DNA from: JBDRDD01 sp043821115
GTDB lineage: Bacteria > CAYTYR01 > UBA6262 > DAOVJB01
Assembly (NCBI GenBank): GCA_043821115.1
Contig: JBDRDD010000027.1
Location: forward strand, 1 to 34,313
Reading direction: 5' to 3'
DNA length: 34,313 bases
The notes under the pieces were generated by a model, which made no database searches, had not been told where the DNA came from, and saw nothing but the letters and a program-made list of their open reading frames with translations. Positions 9,038 through 16,447 of the stretch are shown in pieces. Each line of letters begins with the position of its first letter. Position 1 is the first letter of the stretch. A program made the translations under genes and the position numbers.

Positions 9038-10624
9038 ATGAAGATACTCGTTAGTGATCCTATATCGGATAAGGGCGTTGAGATTTTCAAGAAAGCCAAG
9101 ATTGATGTCGATGTAAAGACGAAACTTACTCCCGAGGAACTGAAGAATATAATAGGCGATTATGACGGCCTTATCGTTCGCAGTCAGACCAAGGTCACAA
9201 AGGACATAATAGAGGCAGGGAAAAAGCTGAAAATTATAGGCAGAGCAGGTGTCGGTATAGATAATGTAGATGTCCCGTCAGCAACTAAGAAGGGTATTAT
9301 AGTCATGAATACGCCCGGGGGAAACACTATATCTGCAGCGGAACACACGCTCAGCCTTATGCTCGCACTTTCAAGGAATATTCCACAGGCGCACAGTTCA
9401 CTTAAAGCCGGAGAATGGAAACGCAAAGAATTTACGGGTACAGAGGTTATGGGTAAGACCCTTGGTATTATAGGTCTTGGAAGAATTGGTGCCGAAGTCG
9501 CAAAGAGAGCTGTAGGTTTTGGCATGAATATAGTGGCCTATGATCCCTTTGTCACGGTTGAATATGTGCAGAGGCTCGGTGCAAAACTTGTTCCTACAAC
9601 AGAAGATGTCTTTAAGGTAGCAGATTATATAACCCTCCACATTCCCGTTACGGATGAAACCAAGTACCTTATTAACAAAAAAACCATAGCCTCTATGAAA
9701 GACGGTGTGCGCATTATAAACTGTGCTCGAGGGGCCATTGTAAATACGAAAGATCTTGCGGAAGCCGTAAAATCAGGCAAGGTAAAGGGAGCTGCGCTTG
9801 ACGTGTTTGAAAAGGAACCGCCTCCTGCAGACGATCCTGTGTTTTCCCTGCCAAATATCATCGTAACTCCTCACCTTGGGGCCTCAACAGAGGAAGCCCA
9901 GGTCAACGTGGCTATTGACATAGCAAAACAGGTGGTTGATGCCATAACCGGAAAGGTTGTGCGTAATGCCGTTAATATGCCTTCCGTCGATCCTGAGGTT
10001 CTAAAGGAGATTAAACCTTACCTGGAACTTGCCGAGAAAATAGGAAAACTCGCGGGACAGCTTGGGAAGGGGCGTACCAATGAGGTTACGCTAGAGTACA
10101 GCGGTGAGGTCTCACAGTATGACGTGGGGCCCATTTCCACGGCTCTGGTAAAAGGTCTGCTTGAGCCGGTTATCGGTGAGGATGTTAACTATGTCAATGC
10201 GACTTTCATTGCAAATGAAAGGGGTATTAAAATAGTAGAGAGCAAAAGCAGCCAGCTGGAGGATTTTGCCAACCTGGTAACAGTTAAGCTAAAAGGTGAT
10301 AAGGGCGAGCTGGTTATAGGGGGAACACTCTTTGGAAAGCGCGACAAGAGGATAGTTTTTATAGATGATTTTTATCTTGACGCTATTCCCGAGGGATACA
10401 TGCTTATATGTTCCAACCTTGACAAGCCTGGTGTGATAGGGTATCTGGGTACTGTTCTTGGCAAGAACAAGATAAATATTGCCGCAATGCAGGTAGGCCG
10501 CAAGAAATCTGTGGCAGGGGAAGCCCTTACTGTCATAAGCATAGACAACGATGTTCCAAAGGATGTACTCTCTGAAATAAAGAAATATAAAGATATTACT
10601 GATATACAACTAGTGCGGTTGTAG
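9038..10624 (+). CDS. serA: D-3-phosphoglycerate dehydrogenase (long form with ACT domain)
   Basis: SerA oxidises 3-phosphoglycerate with NAD+, the committed step of serine synthesis. The 528 residues match the long form: split substrate domain, Rossmann domain with GLGRIG at 146-151, an intervening ASB-type domain (about 315-450) and a C-terminal ACT domain (about 455-528, MLICSNLDKPGVIGYLG). Catalytic residues are visible as Arg231 (NCARGAIVN), Glu260 (FEKEPP) and His279 (TPHLGAST). The ACT domain suggests feedback control by L-serine. The ATG at 9038 is preceded by GGAGGG. It belongs with the DUF1015 gene and the aminotransferase; no serB phosphatase is found in the window. Confidence 0.95.
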   Translation: MKILVSDPISDKGVEIFKKAKIDVDVKTKLTPEELKNIIGDYDGLIVRSQTKVTKDIIEAGKKLKIIGRAGVGIDNVDVPSATKKGIIVMNTPGGNTISAAEHTLSLMLALSRNIPQAHSSLKAGEWKRKEFTGTEVMGKTLGIIGLGRIGAEVAKRAVGFGMNIVAYDPFVTVEYVQRLGAKLVPTTEDVFKVADYITLHIPVTDETKYLINKKTIASMKDGVRIINCARGAIVNTKDLAEAVKSGKVKGAALDVFEKEPPPADDPVFSLPNIIVTPHLGASTEEAQVNVAIDIAKQVVDAITGKVVRNAVNMPSVDPEVLKEIKPYLELAEKIGKLAGQLGKGRTNEVTLEYSGEVSQYDVGPISTALVKGLLEPVIGEDVNYVNATFIANERGIKIVESKSSQLEDFANLVTVKLKGDKGELVIGGTLFGKRDKRIVFIDDFYLDAIPEGYMLICSNLDKPGVIGYLGTVLGKNKINIAAMQVGRKKSVAGEALTVISIDNDVPKDVLSEIKKYKDITDIQLVRL

Positions 10625-10629
10625 GCCTG

Positions 10630-10652
10630 GTAAATACTTAGTTGATATTTAC
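10630..10652. repeat. Perfect 7-bp inverted repeat between serA and the ABC ATPase gene
   Basis: GTAAATA at 10630-10636 and TATTTAC at 10646-10652 are exact inverted copies around a 9-base spacer. It could be a regulator site or a weak hairpin. It has no T-tract and is AT-rich, so it is not a convincing terminator and may be chance. Confidence 0.3.
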
Positions 10653-10666
10653 AAAAGGGAAACCAA

Positions 10667-11404
10667 ATGGCAGCACTTAAAATCCAGGGACTTAAGAAAG
10701 TATACAAGAGCTCTCACCTGTGGAAGGTTAAGAGGACAAAAGCTCTGGAAGACCTTAACTTGGAAATCGCTGACAATGAGGTTTTCGGGCTGCTGGGTCT
10801 TAACGGTTCAGGCAAGACCACCACGATCAAGCTTATATTAGGCCTTCTTTTTCCTACTGAAGGGGAAATATTTGTTTTTAACCAGAAAGTGCCTGATCTC
10901 AAAGTCGCATCCCAGATAGGGTATCTTCCCGAAGTTTCATACTTTTTTCATTATCTGACTGCAAAGGAAATACTAGGTTTTTATGCCCAGCTCTCAGATG
11001 TGAGCGTGGATTTGGCGAAAAAAAGAATAGATGAGGTCCTGGATCTCGTAGAGCTTGGAGAAAATAAAAACAGGCGCCTAGGCGAGTTTTCAAAAGGAAT
11101 GCTAAAGCGTGTAGGGTTAGCCCAGGCACTTCTTCACAATCCGCGCCTGCTCATACTTGATGAGCCTATGGAAGGGCTGGACCCGGTAGGTATCAGGAGA
11201 ATGCGCTCCATTATTCTTAAGTTAAAGGATGAAGGAAGAACGGTCCTTTTGAGTTCTCATCTGATAAGCGAAGTAGAGAAGGTGTGCGACCGTATAGGGA
11301 TCCTCTCAGATGGCAGGATAAAAGAGATAGTTAACGTAAAGACGATAGAGACTGATTTGGAAGAGCTCTTTATGGATATAGTCCAGGAAGGGCGTGCCCA
11401 ATGA
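10667..11404 (+). CDS. ABC transporter ATP-binding protein (ABC-2 exporter type, CcmA-like)
   Basis: The 245-residue ATPase has Walker A LLGLNGSGKTTTIKLI, the signature LGEFSKGMLKRVGLAQAL, Walker B LLILDEPMEGLDP and the switch histidine in LLSSHLISEVE. These are features of the CcmA/NatA-like ATPases that drive ABC-2 type exporters. The next gene starts within its stop codon (ATGA overlap) and encodes the six-helix permease, so the two form one transporter. A TPR membrane protein follows. The substrate cannot be read from the sequence. Confidence 0.9.
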   Translation: MAALKIQGLKKVYKSSHLWKVKRTKALEDLNLEIADNEVFGLLGLNGSGKTTTIKLILGLLFPTEGEIFVFNQKVPDLKVASQIGYLPEVSYFFHYLTAKEILGFYAQLSDVSVDLAKKRIDEVLDLVELGENKNRRLGEFSKGMLKRVGLAQALLHNPRLLILDEPMEGLDPVGIRRMRSIILKLKDEGRTVLLSSHLISEVEKVCDRIGILSDGRIKEIVNVKTIETDLEELFMDIVQEGRAQ

Positions 11405-12168
11405 GAAAACTGTTGGCGGTATGCAACTATACACTCAGGGAGAACATACGGGGAAAGATATTTTATGTAATACTGCTCTTTGCGCTTGTGGTTATAGCAA
11501 GCTCCTTTCTTTTCTCGAAGGTGAGTGGCGAGGTGGAAGAAAGGGTAATTGTAGATGTAGGGCTTGGGGTTATAGAATTATTCGCGTTTCTCATGGCGAT
11601 ATTTGGAGCCGTGCGTCTTATACTGCAGGAGATAGAGAACAAGACTATTTATCTTATAGTCTCGCGGCCAATACACAGGCAGGTTTATCTGCTCGGCCGC
11701 TACATGGGTATGTTGATGATAGTCCTTGTCAATATCCTCATCATGTTCGGCTCTCTGATGCTGCTTTTGGTATTAAAGGGATACAGCTTTCAGGTTATAT
11801 ACATTGAGGCAATAGGGCTGGTTTTCGCCAAGATAGTAATTATCACCGCAGTGGGTATCCTGGTTTCGCTCCTGTCCACTTCAGCAATGACGAGTATCAC
11901 AGCGACATTCTTCATATGGATCCTGGGGCATATCAGCCAGGAGATAAAATTTCTGAGCGAAAAATTGACGAATGTTTTTACAAAAGCGGCTGTTACCGTA
12001 GCGTATTATATGATCCCGCATTTTGAATATTTCAATCTCAAGGATTATATAAACGTGCCGGGTTCGGTATATACGGCTAACATGCTGTGGATGATAGCTT
12101 ATTGCATTATTTATTCCGGGACAGTCACACTCTTATCCATGTACTTGCTCTCACGCAGGGAGTTTTAG
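11401..12168 (+). CDS. ABC-2 type transporter permease
   Basis: This 255-residue integral membrane protein overlaps the ATPase gene by four bases. About six hydrophobic segments are seen: IFYVILLFALVVIASSF, VIELFAFLMAIFGAVRLIL, MLMIVLVNILIMFGSLMLLL, IVIITAVGILVSLLS, a helix around ATFFIWILGH, and a last one at IAYCIIYSGTVTLLSMYLL. The short motif ENKTIYLIVSRPIHRQVYL between helices 2 and 3 is typical of ABC-2/NosY-like permeases, where the coupling helix meets the ATPase. It is probably an exporter in the inner membrane; the substrate is unknown. Confidence 0.85.
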   Translation: MRKLLAVCNYTLRENIRGKIFYVILLFALVVIASSFLFSKVSGEVEERVIVDVGLGVIELFAFLMAIFGAVRLILQEIENKTIYLIVSRPIHRQVYLLGRYMGMLMIVLVNILIMFGSLMLLLVLKGYSFQVIYIEAIGLVFAKIVIITAVGILVSLLSTSAMTSITATFFIWILGHISQEIKFLSEKLTNVFTKAAVTVAYYMIPHFEYFNLKDYINVPGSVYTANMLWMIAYCIIYSGTVTLLSMYLLSRREF

Positions 12169-12193
12169 GCATTTTGTTTCTCAAGTGGGCAAA

Positions 12194-12913
12194 ATGAAAA
12201 AAGCCATCAAATTATGCTCCATAGTGCTGCTTCTAATATTTTTCGTGGGTGTTCAGATAAATATTGATAAAGGATTTAATTATCCATTCAAGCCCGTTAG
12301 CACATTACGCGCAAAAGACGCTTCCTTTATGAATTTCTGGGGTTTGCTGCTCGGAATGAGAAAGCTATCAGCGGACTGGGCATGGATAAACGTGCTTCAG
12401 TACTACGGAACTCATTTTGAAGATCATGATGAAGAACATGATCATGTCCATGAGCATGGGGAGGTTTGCCACAAATGTATACAGTGGGGAGTTTATGAAG
12501 GGTTGTTCAGCCGCTGCCAGGCTGTTATAAGGCTGGATCCATATTTTCATTATGCCTACTTATACGGGGCAGGAGCTCTTGCTTTTAACCATGAACGTTT
12601 TGATGAAGCCATAGAGTTGCTTGAGGAAGGTGTTCAGAACAATCCTGATTACTGGCGCTTTCGTCTCTACCTTGGTGCTATAGCAGCAAGGCAAAAAGGT
12701 GAATACTACAGGGTTATCCCTCTTCTTGAGCAGGTTGTATTCGCTCCTGATGCACCTACTATGCTAAGGAGTATCCTGGCCCAGATATATGAAAACCAGG
12801 GTCAGTATGCCAAGGCTAAACTATTATGGGAATATATCCTTGCTTCAGCTGAGCAGGATCGTTATATAGAAAAAGCAAAAAAACATCTTGAAAAGCTTGA
12901 CCAAAATAAATAA
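12194..12913 (+). CDS. Membrane-anchored TPR protein with His/Asp/Glu-rich segment
   Basis: I choose the ATG at 12194 (239 residues) over a GTG nine bases upstream because it gives a clean MKK signal-anchor: a hydrophobic helix at about residues 8-22 after a short basic end. A cluster rich in His, Asp and Glu spans about residues 74-95 (H74, H78, H82, H84, H86, H88, C92, H93, C95), followed by tetratricopeptide-like helices from about 113 to 220 with YLYGAGALAFNHERFDEAI and ILAQIYENQGQYAKAKLLW. The domain is predicted to face the periplasm or outer surface. It follows the ABC permease by 25 bases and is probably its partner. No named family is recognised beyond TPR. Confidence 0.75.
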   Translation: MKKAIKLCSIVLLLIFFVGVQINIDKGFNYPFKPVSTLRAKDASFMNFWGLLLGMRKLSADWAWINVLQYYGTHFEDHDEEHDHVHEHGEVCHKCIQWGVYEGLFSRCQAVIRLDPYFHYAYLYGAGALAFNHERFDEAIELLEEGVQNNPDYWRFRLYLGAIAARQKGEYYRVIPLLEQVVFAPDAPTMLRSILAQIYENQGQYAKAKLLWEYILASAEQDRYIEKAKKHLEKLDQNK

Positions 12914-12977
12914 ATAGTGTAATATATATATCTATTATATTTTTAATTTAATAAATGTCAAATGTATGGGATTTGCA

Positions 12978-13050
12978 GGGCCAGTAGCTCAGCTGGTAGA
13001 GCACCGCCCTTTTAAGGCGGGTGTCGAAGGTTCGAACCCTTCCTGGCTCA
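12978..13050 (+). tRNA. tRNA-Lys (anticodon TTT)
   Basis: The 73-base cloverleaf folds fully. Acceptor GGGCCAG pairs with CTGGCTC, the D stem is GCTC/GAGC, the anticodon stem CCGCC/GGCGG encloses loop CTTTTAA, and the T stem GAAGG/CCTTC encloses TTCGAAC. The discriminator base is A at 13050. CCA is not encoded. It is the first of four tandem tRNA genes. Confidence 0.96.
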
Positions 13051-13052
13051 TA

Positions 13053-13124
13053 GGCCCCATCGTCTAACGGTTAGGACACATCTCTTTCAAGGATGCGATA
13101 GGGGTTCGATTCCCCTTGGGGCCG
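13053..13124 (+). tRNA. tRNA-Glu (anticodon TTC)
   Basis: Acceptor GGCCCCA pairs with TGGGGCC, the anticodon stem CATCT/GGATG encloses CTTTCAA, and the T arm reads GGGG-TTCGATT-CCCC. The discriminator is G at 13124. CCA is not encoded. It starts two bases after the tRNA-Lys gene, so both are processed from one transcript. Confidence 0.96.
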
Positions 13125-13141
13125 TTTTGAATTTGTTTTTA

Positions 13142-13216
13142 GGGCGGTTAACTCAGCGGGAGAGTGCTTCCCTTACAAGGAAGAGGTCACAGGTTCAAAT
13201 CCTGTACCGCCCACCA
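13142..13216 (+). tRNA. tRNA-Val (anticodon TAC)
   Basis: Acceptor GGGCGGT pairs with ACCGCCC, the anticodon stem CTTCC/GGAAG encloses CTTACAA, and the T stem ACAGG/CCTGT encloses TTCAAAT. The mature body ends at discriminator A 13213, and the 3' CCA is encoded at 13214-13216. Confidence 0.95.
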
Positions 13217-13230
13217 AATTGTTATAAAGC

Positions 13231-13307
13231 GGGGCCGTAGTTCAGTTGGTTAGAATGCCTGACTGTCGATCAGGAGGTCGCGAGTTCGAGCCTCGTCGGC
13301 CCCGCCA
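13231..13307 (+). tRNA. tRNA-Asp (anticodon GTC)
   Basis: Acceptor GGGGCCG pairs with CGGCCCC, the anticodon stem CCTGA/TCAGG encloses CTGTCGA, and the T arm reads GCGAG-TTCGAGC-CTCGT. Discriminator G is at 13304, and the 3' CCA is encoded at 13305-13307. It is the last of the cluster and lies 32 bases before cutA. Confidence 0.96.
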
Positions 13308-13339
13308 TTTTTTTATACTCAGCAGGGGTATAGGAATTA

Positions 13340-13684
13340 ATGAAAAAAAAGTCGTTCCTCAAGAAAGCACAACCAATAGTAGTTTTTGTTACATGTCCTT
13401 CAAGAAGTGAAGCTCTTGCACTAAAAGAAATGCTCCTTAATGAAAGAAAAGCAGCCTGCATAAATATTATTCCAGCTGTGCATTCATTTTTCTGGTGGAA
13501 GGGGAAAGTGGATGCTTGCCGCGAGGCACTTCTTATCATAAAAACACGCAGTGATGTATTTAAGAAAGTGGTGTCACTTGTCAGAAGCTCACATACCTAT
13601 GAAGTTCCGGAGATAATAGCATTGCCTGTTATAGACGGAAACAAGGAATATCTTGACTGGATGAATGAGACCATAAAAAAATAG
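13340..13684 (+). CDS. cutA: Divalent-cation tolerance protein CutA1
   Basis: The 114-residue product matches the CutA1 family. VVFVTCPSRSEA opens the ferredoxin-like fold, ERKAACINIIPAVHSFFWWKGK is the most conserved stretch, and YEVPEIIALPV followed by YLDWM closes it. CutA1 forms very stable cytosolic trimers and has been linked to copper/divalent metal tolerance, though its exact function is unsettled. It follows the tRNA cluster and precedes a NifU-C protein by 17 bases, so the two may be co-transcribed. Confidence 0.93.
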   Translation: MKKKSFLKKAQPIVVFVTCPSRSEALALKEMLLNERKAACINIIPAVHSFFWWKGKVDACREALLIIKTRSDVFKKVVSLVRSSHTYEVPEIIALPVIDGNKEYLDWMNETIKK

Positions 13685-13701
13685 ACTCAGCTGGGGGTTA
13701 T

Positions 13702-13926
13702 ATGCGCGATACGATAGAAAAAGTACTTGTTGATGAAGTTGGTCCTATGCTGGCCATGCACGGCGGTGGCGTGGAACTTATAGATGTTTCTGATGATGGG
13801 GTTGTAAAGGTAAGACTTACCGGCGGTTGTGCAGGATGTCCTATGTCACAGATGACATTGGTCTCAGTCGTTGAGGAGTCCATTAGGGCTAAAGTCCCAT
13901 CTGTGAAGAAGGTGGAGGCAGTATAA
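13702..13926 (+). CDS. NifU C-terminal-domain (Nfu-type) Fe-S protein
   Basis: This 74-residue protein is a stand-alone NifU C-terminal domain: IEKVLVDEVGPMLAMHGGGVELIDV followed by the cluster-binding LTGGCAGCPMSQMTL with Cys43 and Cys46. Two such monomers can hold one [4Fe-4S] cluster for transfer to apo-proteins. Placed about 110 bases upstream of an operon encoding a dozen or more Fe-S clusters, it could help load the hydrogenase, although it seems to be in a separate transcription unit. The start is ATG with GGGGG at 13692-13696. Confidence 0.92.
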   Translation: MRDTIEKVLVDEVGPMLAMHGGGVELIDVSDDGVVKVRLTGGCAGCPMSQMTLVSVVEESIRAKVPSVKKVEAV

Positions 13927-13966
13927 GTGTAATTGGTGCTCTAAGTAAAATATTATCAAAAAGAAC

Positions 13967-13993
13967 TTGACAATGTTTTTTTTAAAAGATAAT
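13967..13993 (+). promoter_or_regulatory. Putative sigma70-type promoter of the hydrogenase operon
   Basis: A full-consensus TTGACA lies at 13967-13972. The best -10 is GATAAT at 13988-13993 with a 15-base spacer; TAATCT at 13990-13995 with 17 bases is an alternative. It sits in the 109-base gap between the Nfu gene and the first hydrogenase-cluster gene, the last sizeable gap until about 31535. No Fur-like repeat is seen here. Confidence 0.6.
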
Positions 13994-14035
13994 CTATAAA
14001 CTTAATAACCCAAATCTGATGTACCCGGAAAAGTA

Positions 14036-15061
14036 ATGAAATATATCACCCATAAAAATCTCGGTAAACTGTTGGAAGTACTCAAAGAAGAGTATGAGGT
14101 TTATGTGCCGGTTAAAAGGGGTCAGCAACGCTGCTATGAAAGATTCCAGTATCCCTCCAGCGATATCCTTATAGGTGAAGTAAGACCATTTGAGCCTCTG
14201 AAAGCATTCTACACGCGGGCACGTGAAGTTGTAGCGGAAGACTTTAATGCTGATGTCCCCCATGCTGATGAGAAGCCTTTTGCCATAGTAGGGGTGAAAG
14301 CGTGTGATCTCAAGGGTTTTACGGTGCAGGATTTTGTCTTCACGAATCATGACTACCAGGATCCTTTCTATATTAAAAATCGCCAGAATAATCTTGTAAT
14401 AAGTGCGGATTGCACCTGCACTATTGAAACATGTTTCTGCCTTGCATTAGGGATAAAGCCCTATCCGGAGAAAAATTTTGATATCAACCTTTCTCAGATA
14501 CAAGAGGGATTTGTAGTTGAATCCGGGTCAGAGAAGGGTTCCCGGCTAATGGAGAAATATACCTCTTTGTTTAAGGAAGCAAACGATACCTTTGTCCAGG
14601 AGAGAGATGCACAGAGGGAGAGCGTTAAAAGGGCTGTTGGGGACAATATAGCTGATAATGAGGTCCCAAATCAGGATGCCTATAAAGGGATTATAGAGAA
14701 GAACCTGGAATCGGATATCTGGAGGGATGAGGCCAAAACCTGCGTTGAATGTGGTGCCTGCAACATAATATGTCCTACTTGTCACTGTTTCCTTTTGTAT
14801 GATCAGAAAAATGAGAATAATATGAAGCGCCTGCGCCTTTGGGATTCCTGTATGGTCAAGGATTTCGCACGGGTGGCCGGAGGGGCGAATCCACGGCCTC
14901 ATTTATGGATGAGACTGCGCAACAGGTTTGAAAAAAAGTTTGATTTTTTCAAAAAAGTGGCTGATGTATATGCATGCACAGGATGTGGACGCTGCATATC
15001 GGCATGCCCTGCAAAAATTGATATACGAAAAGTCCTAAAGAGGCTGGTAAATAATGCATAA
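14036..15061 (+). CDS. Sulfhydrogenase beta-subunit-like Fe-S protein (HydB/AsrA family)
   Basis: The 341-residue product resembles the beta subunit of archaeal soluble hydrogenase/sulfhydrogenase and the related anaerobic sulfite reductase A. The N-terminal half has KPFAIVGVKACDLKGF and a Cys-containing SADCTCTIETCFC segment (126-135). The C-terminal half has two [4Fe-4S] motifs: C236, C239, C242, C246 and C314, C317, C320, C324. It would carry electrons between the flavoprotein encoded next and the hydrogenase. It overlaps that gene by 8 bases, the usual beta-gamma pairing. The catalytic partners of sulfhydrogenase (alpha, delta) are absent; a group 4 hydrogenase follows instead. Confidence 0.85.
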   Translation: MKYITHKNLGKLLEVLKEEYEVYVPVKRGQQRCYERFQYPSSDILIGEVRPFEPLKAFYTRAREVVAEDFNADVPHADEKPFAIVGVKACDLKGFTVQDFVFTNHDYQDPFYIKNRQNNLVISADCTCTIETCFCLALGIKPYPEKNFDINLSQIQEGFVVESGSEKGSRLMEKYTSLFKEANDTFVQERDAQRESVKRAVGDNIADNEVPNQDAYKGIIEKNLESDIWRDEAKTCVECGACNIICPTCHCFLLYDQKNENNMKRLRLWDSCMVKDFARVAGGANPRPHLWMRLRNRFEKKFDFFKKVADVYACTGCGRCISACPAKIDIRKVLKRLVNNA

Positions 15062-15875
15062 CCCGTATCGCTCTATAAGAGCGGAGGTTCTGGAAGTTAT
15101 CACGGAAACTCCGACTATAAAAACCATAAAATTCAAGCCGGATGAGGCGATTACATTCAAAACCGGGCAGTTTGTAGAGATTACAATACCTGGTTTTGGG
15201 GAAGCGCCTTTTACACCTTCTTCTCATCCTTCTAAAACAGATACGATGGAAGTAAGTGTAATGAAAGTAGGGAAGGTTACCGAGAAGATACATGAGTTGA
15301 AAAAAGGTGATGTAATAGGTGTAAGAGGTCCTTTGGGTAAAGGCTATCCCCTGGATGAATTCAAGAATAGAGAAGTGCTGGTAGTTGGTGGTGGTTGTGG
15401 TTTTGCTCCTCTTCGAAGTCTCATGTATTCTCTTTTTGATCGAAGCGCTGATTTCAAAAAGCTATACTTCAGGGGCGGGTGTAAGACTTCCAAGGAATTT
15501 CTTTATCGAAAAGAAATAGAGACTTGGAAGAAACGAAAGGATTTGGGCATACAACTTACCGTAGATAAAGTAGATGAGGGTGATGAGTGGAAAGATAATG
15601 TAGGACTTGTTACTACTATACTTGAGAATATTGAAATAGATCCCAAAAGTGGTATTGCTATTGTCTGCGGTCCTCCGATTATGATGAAATTTGTCACCAA
15701 GAAGCTTCTTGAGCTGGGATTCAAGGGAAATAACATTTATCTCTCGATGGAAAAGAACATGTCCTGCGGTATAGGGAAGTGCGGGCATTGCAGGATTGGG
15801 ACCTATTATGCATGCAAAGACGGTCCCGTATTCAAATATGATTCAATAAAAGATTTTTCAGAAATCTGGGAATAA
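15054..15875 (+). CDS. Sulfhydrogenase gamma-subunit-like FAD/[2Fe-2S] NAD(P)H oxidoreductase (HydG/AsrB/PyrK family)
   Basis: At 273 residues this is a ferredoxin-NADP+ reductase-fold flavoprotein. The FAD domain includes FKTGQFVEITIPGFGEAPF, the NAD(P)-binding domain starts VLVVGGGCGFAPLRSL, and GIAIVCGPPIMM is the typical C-terminal nucleotide loop. A PyrK-like [2Fe-2S] site has C238, C243, C246 and C254 (SCGIGKCGHCRIG). It should exchange electrons between NAD(H) or NADP(H) and the beta-like subunit. Its start lies inside the end of the preceding gene. Which nucleotide is used cannot be decided by eye. Confidence 0.87.
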   Translation: MHNPYRSIRAEVLEVITETPTIKTIKFKPDEAITFKTGQFVEITIPGFGEAPFTPSSHPSKTDTMEVSVMKVGKVTEKIHELKKGDVIGVRGPLGKGYPLDEFKNREVLVVGGGCGFAPLRSLMYSLFDRSADFKKLYFRGGCKTSKEFLYRKEIETWKKRKDLGIQLTVDKVDEGDEWKDNVGLVTTILENIEIDPKSGIAIVCGPPIMMKFVTKKLLELGFKGNNIYLSMEKNMSCGIGKCGHCRIGTYYACKDGPVFKYDSIKDFSEIWE

Positions 15876-15889
15876 AGAGAGCAGAACCT

Positions 15890-16447
15890 ATGAAGACAAG
15901 TGCGGAACAAATTCACCAGGGGCAACTGAATATAGAGCCTAAAGGCAATAAGGACAAGAGGCTTTTTATAGATCTTGATATCTGCGCAACGGGTCAGTGT
16001 AAAGATTGCGTCATACAGTGCAGTTATTTTTATCATCCCCAAAATAATGGTATTGTTTCCGTGGTTGAACTTGCCACATATGCTCTTGTATGCAGGCGCT
16101 GTGAGGAGGCTCATTGTGTTAACTCATGTCCCAAAGAAGCGCTTGATCAGCAAAAAGATAAAAATAATTTGTTAATAAGACATAATATGCGCTGCATAAG
16201 TTGCAAATCCTGCTCACATGCCTGTCCTTACGGGACCATTTATCCTGAGAATGTTCCTTTTTTAATTCACAATTGTGATTTTTGCCTTGATAGAAGGGAT
16301 AGTAAAAGCGAACCATTATGTATAACAAGTTGTCCTCACGGGGCGTTGAGTCTCAAGGACAGCAATATGGAACTTAACGACGACATGTTTCTTGTAGGTG
16401 ATAACCTGATTGTTCATTCTACACATTGGGATAGAGAAAAAGCATGA
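15890..16447 (+). CDS. Polyferredoxin-like subunit with four [4Fe-4S] motifs (HycB/CooF/HydN type)
   Basis: The 185-residue protein has sixteen cysteines in four sets: C32/C37/C40/C44, C68/C71/C76/C80, C102/C105/C108/C112 and C129/C132/C144/C148. This is the pattern of electron-transfer subunits such as HycB, CooF and HydN, which connect a dehydrogenase to a membrane hydrogenase. Its place between the sulfhydrogenase-like module and the NuoH-like gene suggests the same bridging role. The stop overlaps the next start by four bases. It is cytosolic: there is no signal peptide or membrane helix. Confidence 0.88.
   Translation: MKTSAEQIHQGQLNIEPKGNKDKRLFIDLDICATGQCKDCVIQCSYFYHPQNNGIVSVVELATYALVCRRCEEAHCVNSCPKEALDQQKDKNNLLIRHNMRCISCKSCSHACPYGTIYPENVPFLIHNCDFCLDRRDSKSEPLCITSCPHGALSLKDSNMELNDDMFLVGDNLIVHSTHWDREKA

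Noticed and set aside
10630..10652. Rho-independent terminator after serA
   Set aside because: The stem is only A/T-rich with one G-C pair at its base, and no T-tract follows.
11394..11807. Open frame of 137 codons overlapping the ABC permease in another frame
   Set aside because: The product has no recognisable features, while the overlapping permease has a clear helix pattern and an ATGA start coupled to the ATPase gene.
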